DNA from: Acytostelium subglobosum LB1 | Taxonomy: Eukaryota; Evosea; Eumycetozoa; Acytosteliales; Acytosteliaceae | Length of the DNA stretch: 64,000 nucleotides | Direction of reading: 5' to 3' | Assembly (NCBI RefSeq): GCF_000787575.1 | Contig: NW_012236531.1 | Span: 1,490 to 65,489 of the forward strand | Part shown: positions 10,355-20,527 of the stretch, piece by piece | How the letters are laid out: the number at the start of each line of letters is the position of its first letter | Position numbering within the stretch: position 1 is the first letter of the stretch | The notes under the pieces: model-generated | What the model was told of the DNA's origin: nothing | What the model saw: only the letters and a program-made list of their open reading frames with translations | The model's database searches: none | Position numbers and translations under genes: made by a program

Positions 10355-11830
10355 ATGACAACATATATCGATTTGTCTTCTCCAGAGGAGCTGTACCTTG
10401 ACCTCATCAACCAAGTTTCAAACTTGAAGAAGAAGCGTTCAGTTGAATTCAACGCAACCGAGTATCAACGTCTGTTGGGCGAGCAACGTGCACCTGAATT
10501 CCTCTCCAGATTGATTAGCTCAGAGTCAGAGTTCTTGCTCAAGGAGTCTGACAAAGGTAAATATTGGAGAGATCCAACAGACTGATCAACAACCACCCCA
10601 TCATCAACTGTTTACTTACACAACGACAACAACACAACTACTCTCTAGATATCGAGTCCTTCTTCAATGTCATCTTGACGGCTTTGCATAAGTTGGAGAG
10701 CGATGCGATCAACATCATTGCACAGAAGATCAGAGACTGTTTGTCTGCTTCGCCAAACGAGAAGAGCAACCTAAAGATTAAGCTGTGAGTAGATAGATTA
10801 TACTTAGGACGACAACAGCAAAGGCAATTGATTGGTTTATTGATTGATTGATTATAATGTTATTGTCTAACACATAAAAACAACACATACATACTTTAGG
10901 TTGACCAATCTCTTCAACTCATTCTCACCAAAGTCATCGCAGCGATATGAGATCTTCTTTGTACTATTTAAACTGGCAAGCGACTCTGGCAATCTAGAGT
11001 TTGTCAAGCAGCAAACAACCAACCTGGACACCTGGTTGGATGATTGGTCCGCCACCACAGCACATAGAAGGAAGATATATAAACTGATTTCAACCATTTT
11101 CAAGGAGAAGAATGGGTAAGGAGTCTAACATTACCAAAGACCATCGGATTACTAACAACAAGCAATATTATTCATCATCAACAACAATAGAATGCTCTCA
11201 CATAGGTATTTGGTTAAATACTTGAATACCTTTAACAAAGAGGACTCTGCTGAGGCACAGGAGGACTCTGTTCGCGCATGTATCGAGTCGATCTCATTGC
11301 AGGAGCTATATCAATCCGACTATTTATTGGACTTGGAGGCAATCAGATTCTTGGAGACATCGGCCAACCCCAAGCACAATCTCACCTACGAACTCATGAA
11401 GATCTTTGCCACCGAGCAGCTGGGAAGCTTCGTCCAGTTCCAGACCAGGAACCCAAACTTCTTGACCGACATTGGTCTCAAGCCAGATGAGTGCATGCAA
11501 AAGATCCGTCTCTTGTCCATCGCCACACTGACCAGCGAGGATGCAACCGTTCCCTACTCTGCGATCGCCAAGTCACTCGCAATCGACGAAAATGACGTCG
11601 AGACTTGGGTCATTGATGCTATCGCAAACGAGCTGATCGATGCCAAGCTCGATCAACTCAACCGTCTCGTTCACGTCAACTCCTCCACTCAGCGTGTCTT
11701 TAACAAGGCTCAATGGACTCAGCTTGGTCTTAGGGTTGATGCATGGAGGACAAATATCAAGAACCTTCTCCAAGTGATCGAAACAGCCAAGACCACCCAA
11801 ATCAAGCCATTCTATTGGCAATCACGTTAA
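10355..11830 (+). CDS. eif3m: Translation initiation factor eIF3 subunit M
   Basis: This is a cytosolic non-core subunit of the eIF3 complex that helps recruit mRNA to the 40S ribosome. Four exons (10355-10556, 10649-10784, 10900-11115, 11191-11830) give 397 aa, close to the usual family length. An N-terminal helical repeat region is followed by a PCI domain (roughly residues 215-335). Diagnostic segments match eIF3m: FLTDIGLKPDECMQKIRLLS, DVETWVIDAI, and KLDQLNRLVHV followed by TQRVFNKAQWTQL. Paralogous PCI proteins such as CSN7 are shorter and lack the QWxxL-xxxxxxWRxN end seen here. The 3' end is only 72 bp from the convergent methyltransferase gene. Confidence 0.95.
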
Positions 11831-11902
11831 TATATATATATTAATAAATATTATTGTGGAGTCACCAGGTGACAATGGATCATAACAATAATATAATATA
11901 AA

Positions 11903-13067
11903 TCATTTATTATTCTTTTTCTTCATTGCCAACAATATTTGGATAGGTCGAGAGTCTTCAAGTACAGTCTCCTGATACTCCACAATATCAAAGTTACGAG
12001 AGAACCTTAACTTTAGTTCGTTGTAGTTGAGCAGGTATCGAGGACGCTTCGGTTTGCCCTTGGATGGCAGCATGAACGTGTGGAACAACAAGAATCCACC
12101 AGGTAGTACCAACTCGTCGATGATGGGCAGCAGTGGGCGATATAGATAACGTGCGACGTTGATGAAATGGAAGCCATGTTTGGATGGTGACAACGATCGC
12201 AGTCTCTCTTGTAGTGAAATCAAAAGCTCCAGTTCAACTAGTGAATATTGACCGTCATTGGAGAGACGGTTGGTGAAATCCATATCTTGTTTAGCTGGAT
12301 CGACATATACAGGCTCTAAATCAATATTCTCACAACGCAGAGATGTGCTCTCGATTCCATATCGAACAAGGGCAGATTGTATCTTTGAAAGGAGGATAGG
12401 ATCATGATCGACAGCCACTGTATTCCAATCAAAGTCTCTCTTGCATAAGAAGAGAGCATCGCGTCCAGAGCCACATCCTAGATCCAATGCACTGTATGTG
12501 GTGGATATATCTTTTGTGTCGTTCTCTTTCAGAAGCAGTTGTTCAATGCGATCGATGTATTGCTCTAGATATGAACATGGCCTCCAAAGAAATGATGACA
12601 CTTGACCAACTTCGAGGTAACCATGTTTGGCTACGTTGCACCACAACTCTTCTTCATTGCCGAGACTTGTGTCAACGTCATCATTCAAATAGCAGACAAA
12701 ATCTACTATATATCCTGAGCGATTGACAAGAGTATCCACTAGTTCTTTGCAAGCTTCAATTGTTGGTTGTGACAACAATGCTCCATTGTATGGATAGAGC
12801 AAGGCTATATTATTACCCTGTGCAAAAGATCATTAGTCAATGAGAATGATTGGTAGTGATAAATGAATCGTCAACAACAACAACAATAACAATACTTACT
12901 CTTGGTGGTAGCTCAAACACACGAACAGGCAGTTGTTGTAAAGGTATATTACATGACTTCTTGACGTGTCTATTCGAATATACTTGCTCGGTCCTTAAAT
13001 CGACAAGTCCAACTGATGTGGTGTCAGATGTACACCAAGCTATCAGGTGGTCATAGTTATAAAGCAT
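11903..13067 (-). CDS. Rhodanese-like domain fused to SAM methyltransferase
   Basis: Two exons (13067-12900, 12817-11903) give 360 aa. Residues 1-60 resemble the start of a rhodanese fold (VGLVDLRTEQVYSNRHVKKSCNIP, the D-R...H...N-I-P pattern). The active-site loop, in the region FVCYLNDDVD, lacks a clear catalytic Cys motif, so sulfurtransferase activity is doubtful. From about residue 160 there is a class I SAM-binding domain with motif I LDLGCGSGRD and post-I acidic VAVDHDP. The ending LLFHTFMLPSKGKPKRPR followed by YLLNYNEL resembles tellurite-resistance/TehB-like methyltransferases. The substrate is unknown. The gene is divergent from the UBX gene. Confidence 0.75.
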
Positions 13068-13200
13068 GCTTTATAACTGGAGTTGAAAACAAAACTGACT
13101 GTTTTGAAGCTTTGTAGTGTTTTTACTGAGATTCACTTCATTGTTTGTTATTATTACATAATATATTTAATTTATATTTATAAACAAATAGTACTTCAAG
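13068..13200. promoter_or_regulatory. 133-bp divergent promoter
   Basis: The whole space between two start codons is 133 bp. The right half is almost pure A/T (ataatatatttaatttat). It must contain both promoters and both 5' leaders. Confidence 0.6.
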
Positions 13201-14643
13201 ATGGAGGACAATGTCGATACTAGTAACGCCAACTCATTAATCAATAACAGCCCATTCTTTGATGGTGCTATTTCAGAAGCTATTGCCAAAGCTAGGAGCG
13301 GTGCGCTACTATTTGTCATTGTCGTGCACAATGCTCATACAGAGATGGTCGATACAATATCCAACGACATAGAGCTTGCACAACAGCTTAACCATCATTC
13401 TGTTCTGATCAAGGTGGACCATGAATCACCCGATGCCCAGCACCTGAAGCAATACTGTATGAAATCTTTGTTGTTGTTATTGCTACTATCCATTCGCATG
13501 TCTTCTCACACAACCTCCATTGGTCTCAGTCGCATATGAAAGTGTACCAATAACACTGTTTATTGGCCTCAATGGCATAGTGCTGCTGAGAGCTCCAGGA
13601 GACAGGTCGAAGGAACAATTACTTGACGACTTTAAGCAGGCCCATCTCTTGTTTCAACAACAGCAACAAGCTATTTCCCAGCAACTCATCATGTCAATGA
13701 TACAGAGTACTGCTCAACAACAACAACAACAACAACAACAACCAAAACAACCTAAACAACTACAACAAAAACCATCACAACCTAAGCCACCACCTCAACA
13801 ACAGTCTTTAAAGGTCAAGCCAACGCCCAACAAATCAGTGGCCAAACCTACTGCACAAGCCATTGCACCAACCTCTCCTACAATAGTTTCAACACATACA
13901 ACAATAATTTGTAAACTAACCAATGGTTATCCTCTAAAGTCAACATTCTCAGTCAATGACCGACTGTTGGAGGTTAAGAAGTTTGTAGATAATGTATGTA
14001 TATATTTGTGATGTCCTTTGTTGAAACTTTTGACTAATGCCCTATCGCAACGTAGAACCGAAACGATGGAGCTCATCCATACTGCATGATGGTCACCCAT
14101 CCAAAGAAGGTATTCCAGGAGAGTGATATGATTATGTCATTGAGTGCCTTGGATTTGGTTCCATCAGCTACAATCACCCTATCATCGTTGGACCCAACAG
14201 CCAAAGCATTGCCACCACCAACCAGTTCTGTCTCAATGGATCAAAACACTCGATATGGTAGTGGCAGCAGCAGCAGCAGCAGCAGCAGCAACAACGATAA
14301 CAATGGAGGCTATTTTGAAAGTGTCAAAGGATACGTATCATCATGGTTTTCTCCATCGTCCTGGTATCCACCTGCTGGTACTGGGCCAACTACATCCACT
14401 ACATCCACTACATCAACTACATCAACCACCAACACCAGACCAAACTCGAGAGGCATTCACACACTCTCGACTGATGGACCCAACAATGATGATAACAATA
14501 AGCGGAGCAAGGAGCCAAAGAAGGAAGAGAATGCTGTAAAGAGAAGGAACAAGTATCACCAACTGCAGAATCACGACGATGAACCAAAACAGGACGATGA
14601 TACGAACAACTACTACAACGGAAATTCAACACAATTCAAATGA
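13201..14643 (+). CDS. UBX-domain protein, UBXN4-like
   Basis: Probably a p97/Cdc48 cofactor in ER-associated degradation. Three exons (13201-13456, 13530-13993, 14056-14643) give 435 aa. Residues ~15-130 look like the thioredoxin-type N-terminal domain of UBXN4 (AIAKARSGALLFVIVV...VPITLFIGLNGIVLLRAPG). A Gln/Pro/Lys linker follows. Residues ~209-283 are a UBX domain (ICKLTNGYPLKSTFSVNDRL...VTHPKKVFQE). The Phe-Pro-Arg loop typical of p97 binders is replaced by H-P-K-K. The tail has Ser and Thr-Ser-Thr runs and a short aromatic patch SSWFSPSSWYPP. I do not see the membrane hairpin that anchors animal UBXN4, so assignment within the UBX family is tentative. Confidence 0.78.
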
Positions 14644-14720
14644 ACATCAGCAGTGTACTTCTATAAATCGAATGTATCATCTTCATTCTCTCTGTCTCTC
14701 TCTATCTACATACCTATAAA

Positions 14721-15923
14721 ATGAACAAACTTAGATGTCTAAAGGTACTATCAAATAATATCAACAACAGATATTACTCAACATCTATAGCATCAACAAC
14801 GATCAGTTCATCGTCTGTCTCTGGACACAACTTGCATGTATCCCCAGAGAAAGTTAAAGTATATATGTCCACGACCAACGATCCTTTGTTCAACATTGCC
14901 ACAGAGGATTGGTTGTTTAAGACATTTGATCTTAACGCTCAGACACTCTTCCTCTGGAGGAATGCCCCAACCGTATGTATAATGTCACACATCAAATGTA
15001 GATGTTGGCTGTTGATCTTGCATCTGACATCAACTGGTATACTTGTCAAGTGTATCATTGGAAGACATCAAAACCCCTTCAAAGAGTGTCATCTTCAGCA
15101 AATGGAGAAGGATGGTGTTACACTTTGCAGACGATACTCTGGAGGAGGCGCAGTATACCAGGACATGGGCAACTCAATCTACACCTTCTTGTCACCGACC
15201 AACCAGTATGATAAGGCAAGGAACTCTGATATATTGATCGACTCTCTACGAAAGTTTGGAGTGAGAGCAGAGCTTTCAGGTAGGAATGACTTGGTCGTGG
15301 ATGGCAAGAAGGTTTCAGGTGCAGCCTTCAAACAATCAGGACCACGTTCTTTCCACCACGGCACCATGCTTCTTGATCTTGACCTGAACGCATTGCAACG
15401 CTATCTTAATCCCAACAAGGAGAAGCTAAGGTCAAAGGGCATCACCAGTGTAATCAGTCGTGTGTGCAACCTAAAGACACTGGTGCCACACATCACACAT
15501 GAACAATGGTGTCAATCAGTGATGGATAGCTTCTTTAGATGCTATGGAAAGAGATGCGACGTGGAAGAACTCAGTCGATCAGATCTACAAAAGATTCCAG
15601 CTCTGAAAGAGGTGTACGATGTACTCTCCAGCTGGGAGTGGCGCTATGGTTCCACGCCATCCTTTGACCATCAATTGGAGCACAGATTCGATTGGGGCAC
15701 TGTGGACATTAATTTCAATTGCAATCGTGGCATTGTGGAGAGTTGCAAGATATACTCAGACTCTTTGAATCCCTTGATGATAGAGCTGCTATCAGAGAAC
15801 CTGGTTGGAATCAGATACAACGAACTTGGAGTGCTAGAAGCTCTGGACAAGGTCAAAACAATATTGCCAGACACTGAAAGAGAGATTGAGGAGTTGAAGA
15901 TATGGTTAGTGCAACAGATATGA
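14721..15923 (+). CDS. Mitochondrial lipoate-protein ligase/lipoyltransferase
   Basis: The protein attaches lipoate to E2 subunits of 2-oxoacid dehydrogenases and to glycine-cleavage H protein. Two exons (14721-14972, 15051-15923) give 374 aa. A basic, Ser-rich presequence (~40 residues) precedes an LplA/LIPT1 domain. Motifs are LFLWRNAPT, IIGRHQNP, RRYSGGGAVYQDMGN (lipoate-binding loop), GRNDLVVDGKKVSGAA (with the catalytic Lys) and HHGTML. The C-terminal accessory domain is present. The 78-nt intron is in frame and stop-free; splicing gives the family spacing PTCIIGRHQNP. Whether it is a full ligase or a transferase-only LIPT1 type cannot be told from sequence alone. Confidence 0.9.
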   Translation: MNKLRCLKVLSNNINNRYYSTSIASTTISSSSVSGHNLHVSPEKVKVYMSTTNDPLFNIATEDWLFKTFDLNAQTLFLWRNAPTVCIMSHIKCRCWLLILHLTSTGILVKCIIGRHQNPFKECHLQQMEKDGVTLCRRYSGGGAVYQDMGNSIYTFLSPTNQYDKARNSDILIDSLRKFGVRAELSGRNDLVVDGKKVSGAAFKQSGPRSFHHGTMLLDLDLNALQRYLNPNKEKLRSKGITSVISRVCNLKTLVPHITHEQWCQSVMDSFFRCYGKRCDVEELSRSDLQKIPALKEVYDVLSSWEWRYGSTPSFDHQLEHRFDWGTVDINFNCNRGIVESCKIYSDSLNPLMIELLSENLVGIRYNELGVLEALDKVKTILPDTEREIEELKIWLVQQI

Positions 15924-15946
15924 GCGTAGTAGTAGCATGGTCTTTG

Positions 15947-15952
15947 AATAAA
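15947..15952 (+). terminator. Polyadenylation signal AATAAA
   Basis: An AATAAA lies 24 bp after the lipoate-ligase stop, within the 46-bp gap to the stop of the convergent gene. The two 3' UTRs very likely overlap. Confidence 0.5.
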
Positions 15953-15969
15953 TGTCTTGTCTGCAATTA

Positions 15970-17290
15970 TTAATCAGTATTTAGTTGTTTGCTCTCTATT
16001 GCTTGCTCCAGAATCATCAGATTCGTTTCAATCAAGGTAGAGTTTGAAGATGTTGCATCCTTCCTCATCGCCTGGCCAAACTCCTGTGCCTCTGACAATG
16101 CCTTTCCCCAGTCTTGAGAGGGCGCATGTGATTTTGTGAATAGGATGGACTGAAGCAACTGAGTTATCACGACGACAAACACTGTGTGAGGGCTTCTAGT
16201 GTCATCCTTTGTGTGGAAGTCTTGTCTCGCATTGCATCGGAAGTAGTAATCTATCAGTCTGCTCAGAGCATACTCCTGTGTATCCTTGTTCTTTGGAGCA
16301 TTGCGCCTGTTTGAAATGTCCTTGAGAATGATCTCCAGTATCTTGTTCTTGACCTCGCCTCTCTCCATCAATTGGACAAACAATATCTTTCTCGAGTCCT
16401 CCAACTTTCTAAAGTTGTTGCTAAACAGTGGAGTGATACCTTCGTTCAATTCAAATGGTCTCAATACTGTGTACACCTGTATTGAGCCAAATCAAGATAG
16501 AGTGTATCCATTTGTAAGTACATGTAGTGATTCAAGTATAAGTAGTAGCTAGACATACGATCGTGAACAACTTGAGAACGTTCTTGAACACCTCCAGGTC
16601 ACACTTTCCAATGATGTGGAACAGGCATTGTATGAACTTGTCTTTGGTGTTTCGTTTGGCAATTTCTTCGATTGGATTATCTATGTTGATTTTGGAGAGT
16701 ATAAGACAATGATTGCTGAATGGTATCAATAATAATAATAACTTACCATATATCTTTCCTTGCAGTATCATAGTTGTGTAGTTGAGCAATGAGATGCAGT
16801 TATAAATTGGTATAATATCGTCCTGGACATTCAAAAGGATAGATAGTTTGGTCAGTTTGTTTGATGTCCAAGAAGCAGGTATCATTCAACGGGAAATTGG
16901 TTGATTACAATACCTCTGGTGTCATGTTGTTGTAGTAGTGGTCCAAGGAGTCCAATACTGACATGATCAATTCACCACTGATGCTGATACAGAACTGGTG
17001 CTGCTCAAAGAGTCGATGGAACACTGCAATGATGTAGTTGACCAGTGTCTTTTGTTTGGTCGTTTGTAGTATACTCAACATTGTCTTTGTTGTATCTCTA
17101 CAAAGGTAGTAAGAGATTAATGTGTCAGAGTTGCTGTTGTTTGTGTGGCTGTTGCAGGTAGAGTCAACTCTATTGTCACCAACTTACTCTGGAGGCATAT
17201 AGTCCATGTTGGAGAGATAGAGAATCATCTTGCAGGCACTTTCATTCTGAATGTCTTTTGTTATTAAGATGTCAGATTAGGTTATAAGTC

Positions 17291-17328
<38 letters not shown>

Positions 17329-17456
17329 GAGCAAGAGCAATGCTATGTCGTCCAGAGAGAGAACCTACACTCGTCATTGTTCAACAACATAGTGATCGTG
17401 TTGCTAAGTCCTGTTGTGTAGTAAGACACATCTACATTATTGTTGGTGATTGTCAT
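15970..17456 (-). CDS. Unrecognised alpha-helical protein
   Basis: I do not recognise this gene. Six exons (17456-17369, 17254-17188, 17097-16914, 16822-16747, 16680-16559, 16476-15970) close to 347 aa. An in-frame TAA lies upstream of the chosen ATG. The sequence is predicted mostly helical with armadillo/HEAT-like spacing (NESACKMILYLSNMDYMPPE; TLVNYIIAVFHRLFEQHQF; DKFIQCLFHIIGKCDLEVF). There is no signal peptide, membrane span or catalytic motif. The C-terminal half carries a charged segment EDSRKILFVQLMERGEVKNK. Intron 1 contains a (CAA)n microsatellite. A scaffold or adaptor role is only a guess. Confidence 0.65.
17289..17328. repeat. (CAA)n microsatellite in an intron
   Basis: About 13 CAA units lie inside intron 1 of the minus-strand helical-protein gene. 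On the coding strand it reads as TTG/GTT repeats, which are typical dictyostelid intronic low-complexity DNA. Confidence 0.9.
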
Positions 17457-17669
17457 GATATCTACTTCTTCTTATGATTAGTTGTATCCAAGTCTCTTTT
17501 GAGATTATCAATAGTATGATCGTTAGTACTCTTCATTATCGATTTTGTTGAGTAGTACAAGTATTTGAAATTGGCGCTCTTTTTTGTTTTGAACCAAATT
17601 TGAAATAGACACTTTATCATTTACATGTTAATATATAGATACAGATACAAATACCAAATACAGATACAA
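17457..17669. promoter_or_regulatory. Short divergent promoter
   Basis: These 213 bp separate two start codons. The Spc24-like leader contains repeated acagatacaa/ataccaa words just before its ATG. There is also an alternative in-frame ATG at 17625, which would add 15 repetitive residues. Confidence 0.5.
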
Positions 17670-18011
17670 ATGGCACACGTTGATACAAATGAAATATTAT
17701 CACTGATAGAGTTAACAACCAACTTATTCGTACAGAACTCAGAGGTTGCCAACATTCAACATGCACAGGATATACATGCGTCAATCACCAACAACTTCCA
17801 CAACCAGCAATCACAGCTGGACATTGTCATCAAAGATCTCACACAACGACTCATTGACTTTGAGAGGGAGATGAAGCGAGAGGACTCTGAGGAGGAGCAT
17901 TCATCAAAGTTGAGGCGATACCAAGATCAAGCAAGAGCAATAGAGCTCAACATCCAGAGACTGGAGAATGAAATAATGTAATGTTATCATCACAAAGTTC
18001 TTCGAATGGTG

Positions 18012-18050
<39 letters not shown>

Positions 18051-18482
18051 GATTGACTAACTATAATAATGAGTAGAGACTTGAAACGAAACCTGTCAAT
18101 GAGCAACGAGCAATTGACAACCTTGAAGGACAGAGAGTCATTCTTGGAGAAACAAAAGTCAATCCTTATACCATACAAAGAGTAAGAGAAGAAACAGCAG
18201 TGTTGTGTTTGTGAGTAGCAATGTTTGGTGCACAGACTAATGAATATTATCTGCAATGTTGTTGTTTTTGTTGACAGACAAATATTGGCATTGTATTTAT
18301 CGATCGGATTCATCAGATGGGACACACATGGAAATGACGACATGGATATCGATCGCTCCAATATAATCACTGCCATATTCTCAAAGCCAACAAAAGGTGG
18401 AATATCAAGGTTTATCATTGATCCTGTTGTTGATGATCCATACGAGACCACCAACAAACTTTGGGAACAGATGGACAGCTAA
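17670..18482 (+). CDS. spc24: Spc24-like kinetochore protein (Ndc80 complex)
   Basis: Likely the Spc24 subunit, which with Spc25 ties the Ndc80 complex to the inner kinetochore. Three exons (17670-17977, 18077-18181, 18278-18482) give 205 aa, against about 197 in human. Residues ~1-135 are coiled coil with heptad-like Leu/Ile spacing and many Glu/Lys. The C-terminal ~65 residues form a small globular domain. The layout LALYLSIGFIRWDTHG ... ISRFIIDPVVDDPYE ... LWEQMDS mirrors human YVAQLYHQVSKIEWDYE ... LWSLVDTEW. Spc24 is very divergent, so this rests on architecture and a few aligned residues. I chose the ATG at 17670 because the upstream ATG adds only Tyr/Gln/Ile repeats. Confidence 0.7.
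18009..18050 (+). repeat. (GATA)n microsatellite in an intron
   Basis: About ten GATA units lie in intron 1 of the Spc24-like gene, immediately downstream of the splice donor region. It is a plain simple repeat. Confidence 0.9.
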
Positions 18483-19244
18483 TAAACCAATTTTCAACGA
18501 ACGAACTACGATCAATTCTTTTTTTTTCTATTTTCAATGATCAAGGTTTGATCAATACGTCACCAACAACACTTTGTTTGACCTGGGACCTTTGAGGAGG
18601 AGAGAGAAACCAAAAACAACGAAAGATTTTATTTATTCTCTAATAGTAGTAGCAATAACAACAAGCAAATACACACACACACATTTAATCACACAGGTAC
18701 TTAAACACTTTTACACACAGACTGATGTCGACACAATAACAAACATTACTATCTGCGGATGACAACATAAGTCCTGTCACCCAATCATCATACACTTGTG
18801 TACATCAATTTGATTGCCTCATTGTGAAACACACACACACCACCCACACCCAAATAATAATAATAACTCTCTTGATCTCACTTTATTGATGTGTGTGTGA
18901 TCACGATCGTGATCACTAGTGTGTCACGCACAATCACAATCCAACCGCCACAGAATCCACATCAGCTACATCCCCAATAACAATAGCAACAATGATGTAT
19001 TATAACAACAACAACAACAACAACAACATCATCAAACAACAACAACAAACAACCAAAAACCCATCCATCCACATAACATTGTTGACTGTTATTCCAAACC
19101 CGTAAACTACCTACAACTAATACTAACTAAATATTTATTTATTTATCATAGGTTGACATACACTTTTATATCACACACGTAAACACTCATACATTTGAAA
19201 GACCAACGAGACAGACAGACAGACTAAAGTACATTACAGACATC
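18483..19244. promoter_or_regulatory. Long upstream region of the bZIP gene
   Basis: About 760 bp without a supported gene. It holds CA/ACAC runs (18670-18720, 18828-18850), CAA runs (19005-19050) and a perfect 20-bp palindrome at 18897-18916. An AT-rich TATTTATTTATTTATC lies near 19131. It is probably the regulatory region and leader of the bZIP gene, plus the 3' UTR of the Spc24-like gene. Confidence 0.5.
18897..18916. promoter_or_regulatory. Perfect 20-bp palindrome upstream of the bZIP gene
   Basis: gtgatcacgatcgtgatcac equals its own reverse complement. It lies about 330 bp before the bZIP start codon. Symmetric sites are what dimeric regulators bind, so an autoregulatory site is possible, but this is inference from position and symmetry alone. 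Confidence 0.45.
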
Positions 19245-20233
19245 ATGTATAGCCCAGAGTTACCTCCATTGCATGATATGGACCAAGAGTTCAAGGTATG
19301 TTTGTGTGTGTTGACAGATGTGGATTAGTAAAGGAGTAATTCTAATTAACTGCCTATCAGCTTGGTAAAAATGATCATGGACACGAAGAGGACAAAGTAA
19401 AGAAGAGACAGGTACGTCTATTGAAGAATAGACAGTCTGCTGCACTGTCCAGACACAGAAAGAAGGAGTACATAACCAGTCTTGAAGGCAAGGCCCAAGA
19501 GTTGCACTTGGTAACTCATGAGTTGCGTCAGACGGTAAATCAGATGACTCGACAGCAATTCGATACCACCACACACATCGAGGAGCTGGACAGCATGTAC
19601 AGAAAGCTCTCTGTCCACAATGACCTTCTCCAGCAGCGCATCGACGAGATCATGACGATTATCAGTGAGAAGAACAGCACACCAACCTTCTCACCATCCT
19701 CATCGTCCAAGCCATCAACACACTACTCTCGTCCACATGAGATCATAATCGGAATGAACAAGATGAATCACTGTATCAATAAGCAACAACAACAACAACA
19801 ACAACAACAAACAACCTCAACATCATCCACCTCATCATCTTCTTCATCTTCCTCATCATCCCCATCAATACAGAAAGTACCAACAAACAACAGTGACAGC
19901 AGCACTGACAACAACAAGAATAGGAGCAGCAATGACAGTGTGTCCAAGTCGAACAACCAGCCATTCCTCAGTATTTCGAATCCTAATGTAAATTCATCCT
20001 CTCCTTCGTACTTGACCAGGGCTAGGTCATCGTCCTACCATCCAACACCGCATGACAACCATCCTGGCTTGGCCGAGTCCCCCTCAACATCTTCGACGAT
20101 GCTCCCTTCATTGCACCACCTCACCCATCATATTGACGACTCTGCTGCTGCTCCACAGCACAACGTGCGTCCCAGCCTCACTGCCTCGTCCATCATTGAC
20201 CATAAGAAGAATCTACAACCTTCTGTCTACTAG
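19245..20233 (+). CDS. bZIP transcription factor
   Basis: A nuclear sequence-specific transcription factor. Exons 19245-19295 and 19361-20233 give 307 aa. The basic region is VRLLKNRQSAALSRHRKKEY, with the N-x-x-S-A-x-x-S-R core of bZIP proteins (about residues 35-54). A leucine-zipper-like coil follows (LEGKAQELHLVTHELRQTV..., ending near SVHNDLLQQRIDEIM). The C-terminal half is unstructured: poly-Gln (about 11), a Ser-rich run, then Asn/Ser/His-rich sequence. The zipper heptads contain several non-Leu positions, so the partner preference is unclear. Confidence 0.9.
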
Positions 20234-20527
20234 TCTAAATATAAATAAAGCTTCTATCTATCTATCTATCACTACTCCAACACTATTGATGACTTTGTAA
20301 TGCTGTTGTGGTCAACACAGAGTCAGCAATCTTTTTTTGAGTCGGACACTGGTGAACAACAACCTCTTCATCATCACACTCCGCACTTTATCTTCTAGAG
20401 CTCATTATATATACATATAACTTATATCAACTTACTTATATATATATATATATATATTGGTTGATACAGTAACAACAACATAAGAATATATATAAGAACA
20501 GAAGGTAGTGCTGTCATAGGATAAGCA

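Noticed and set aside
17289-17328. Regular repeat resembling a CRISPR-like array
   Set aside because: It is a trinucleotide microsatellite without spacers; the genome is eukaryotic.
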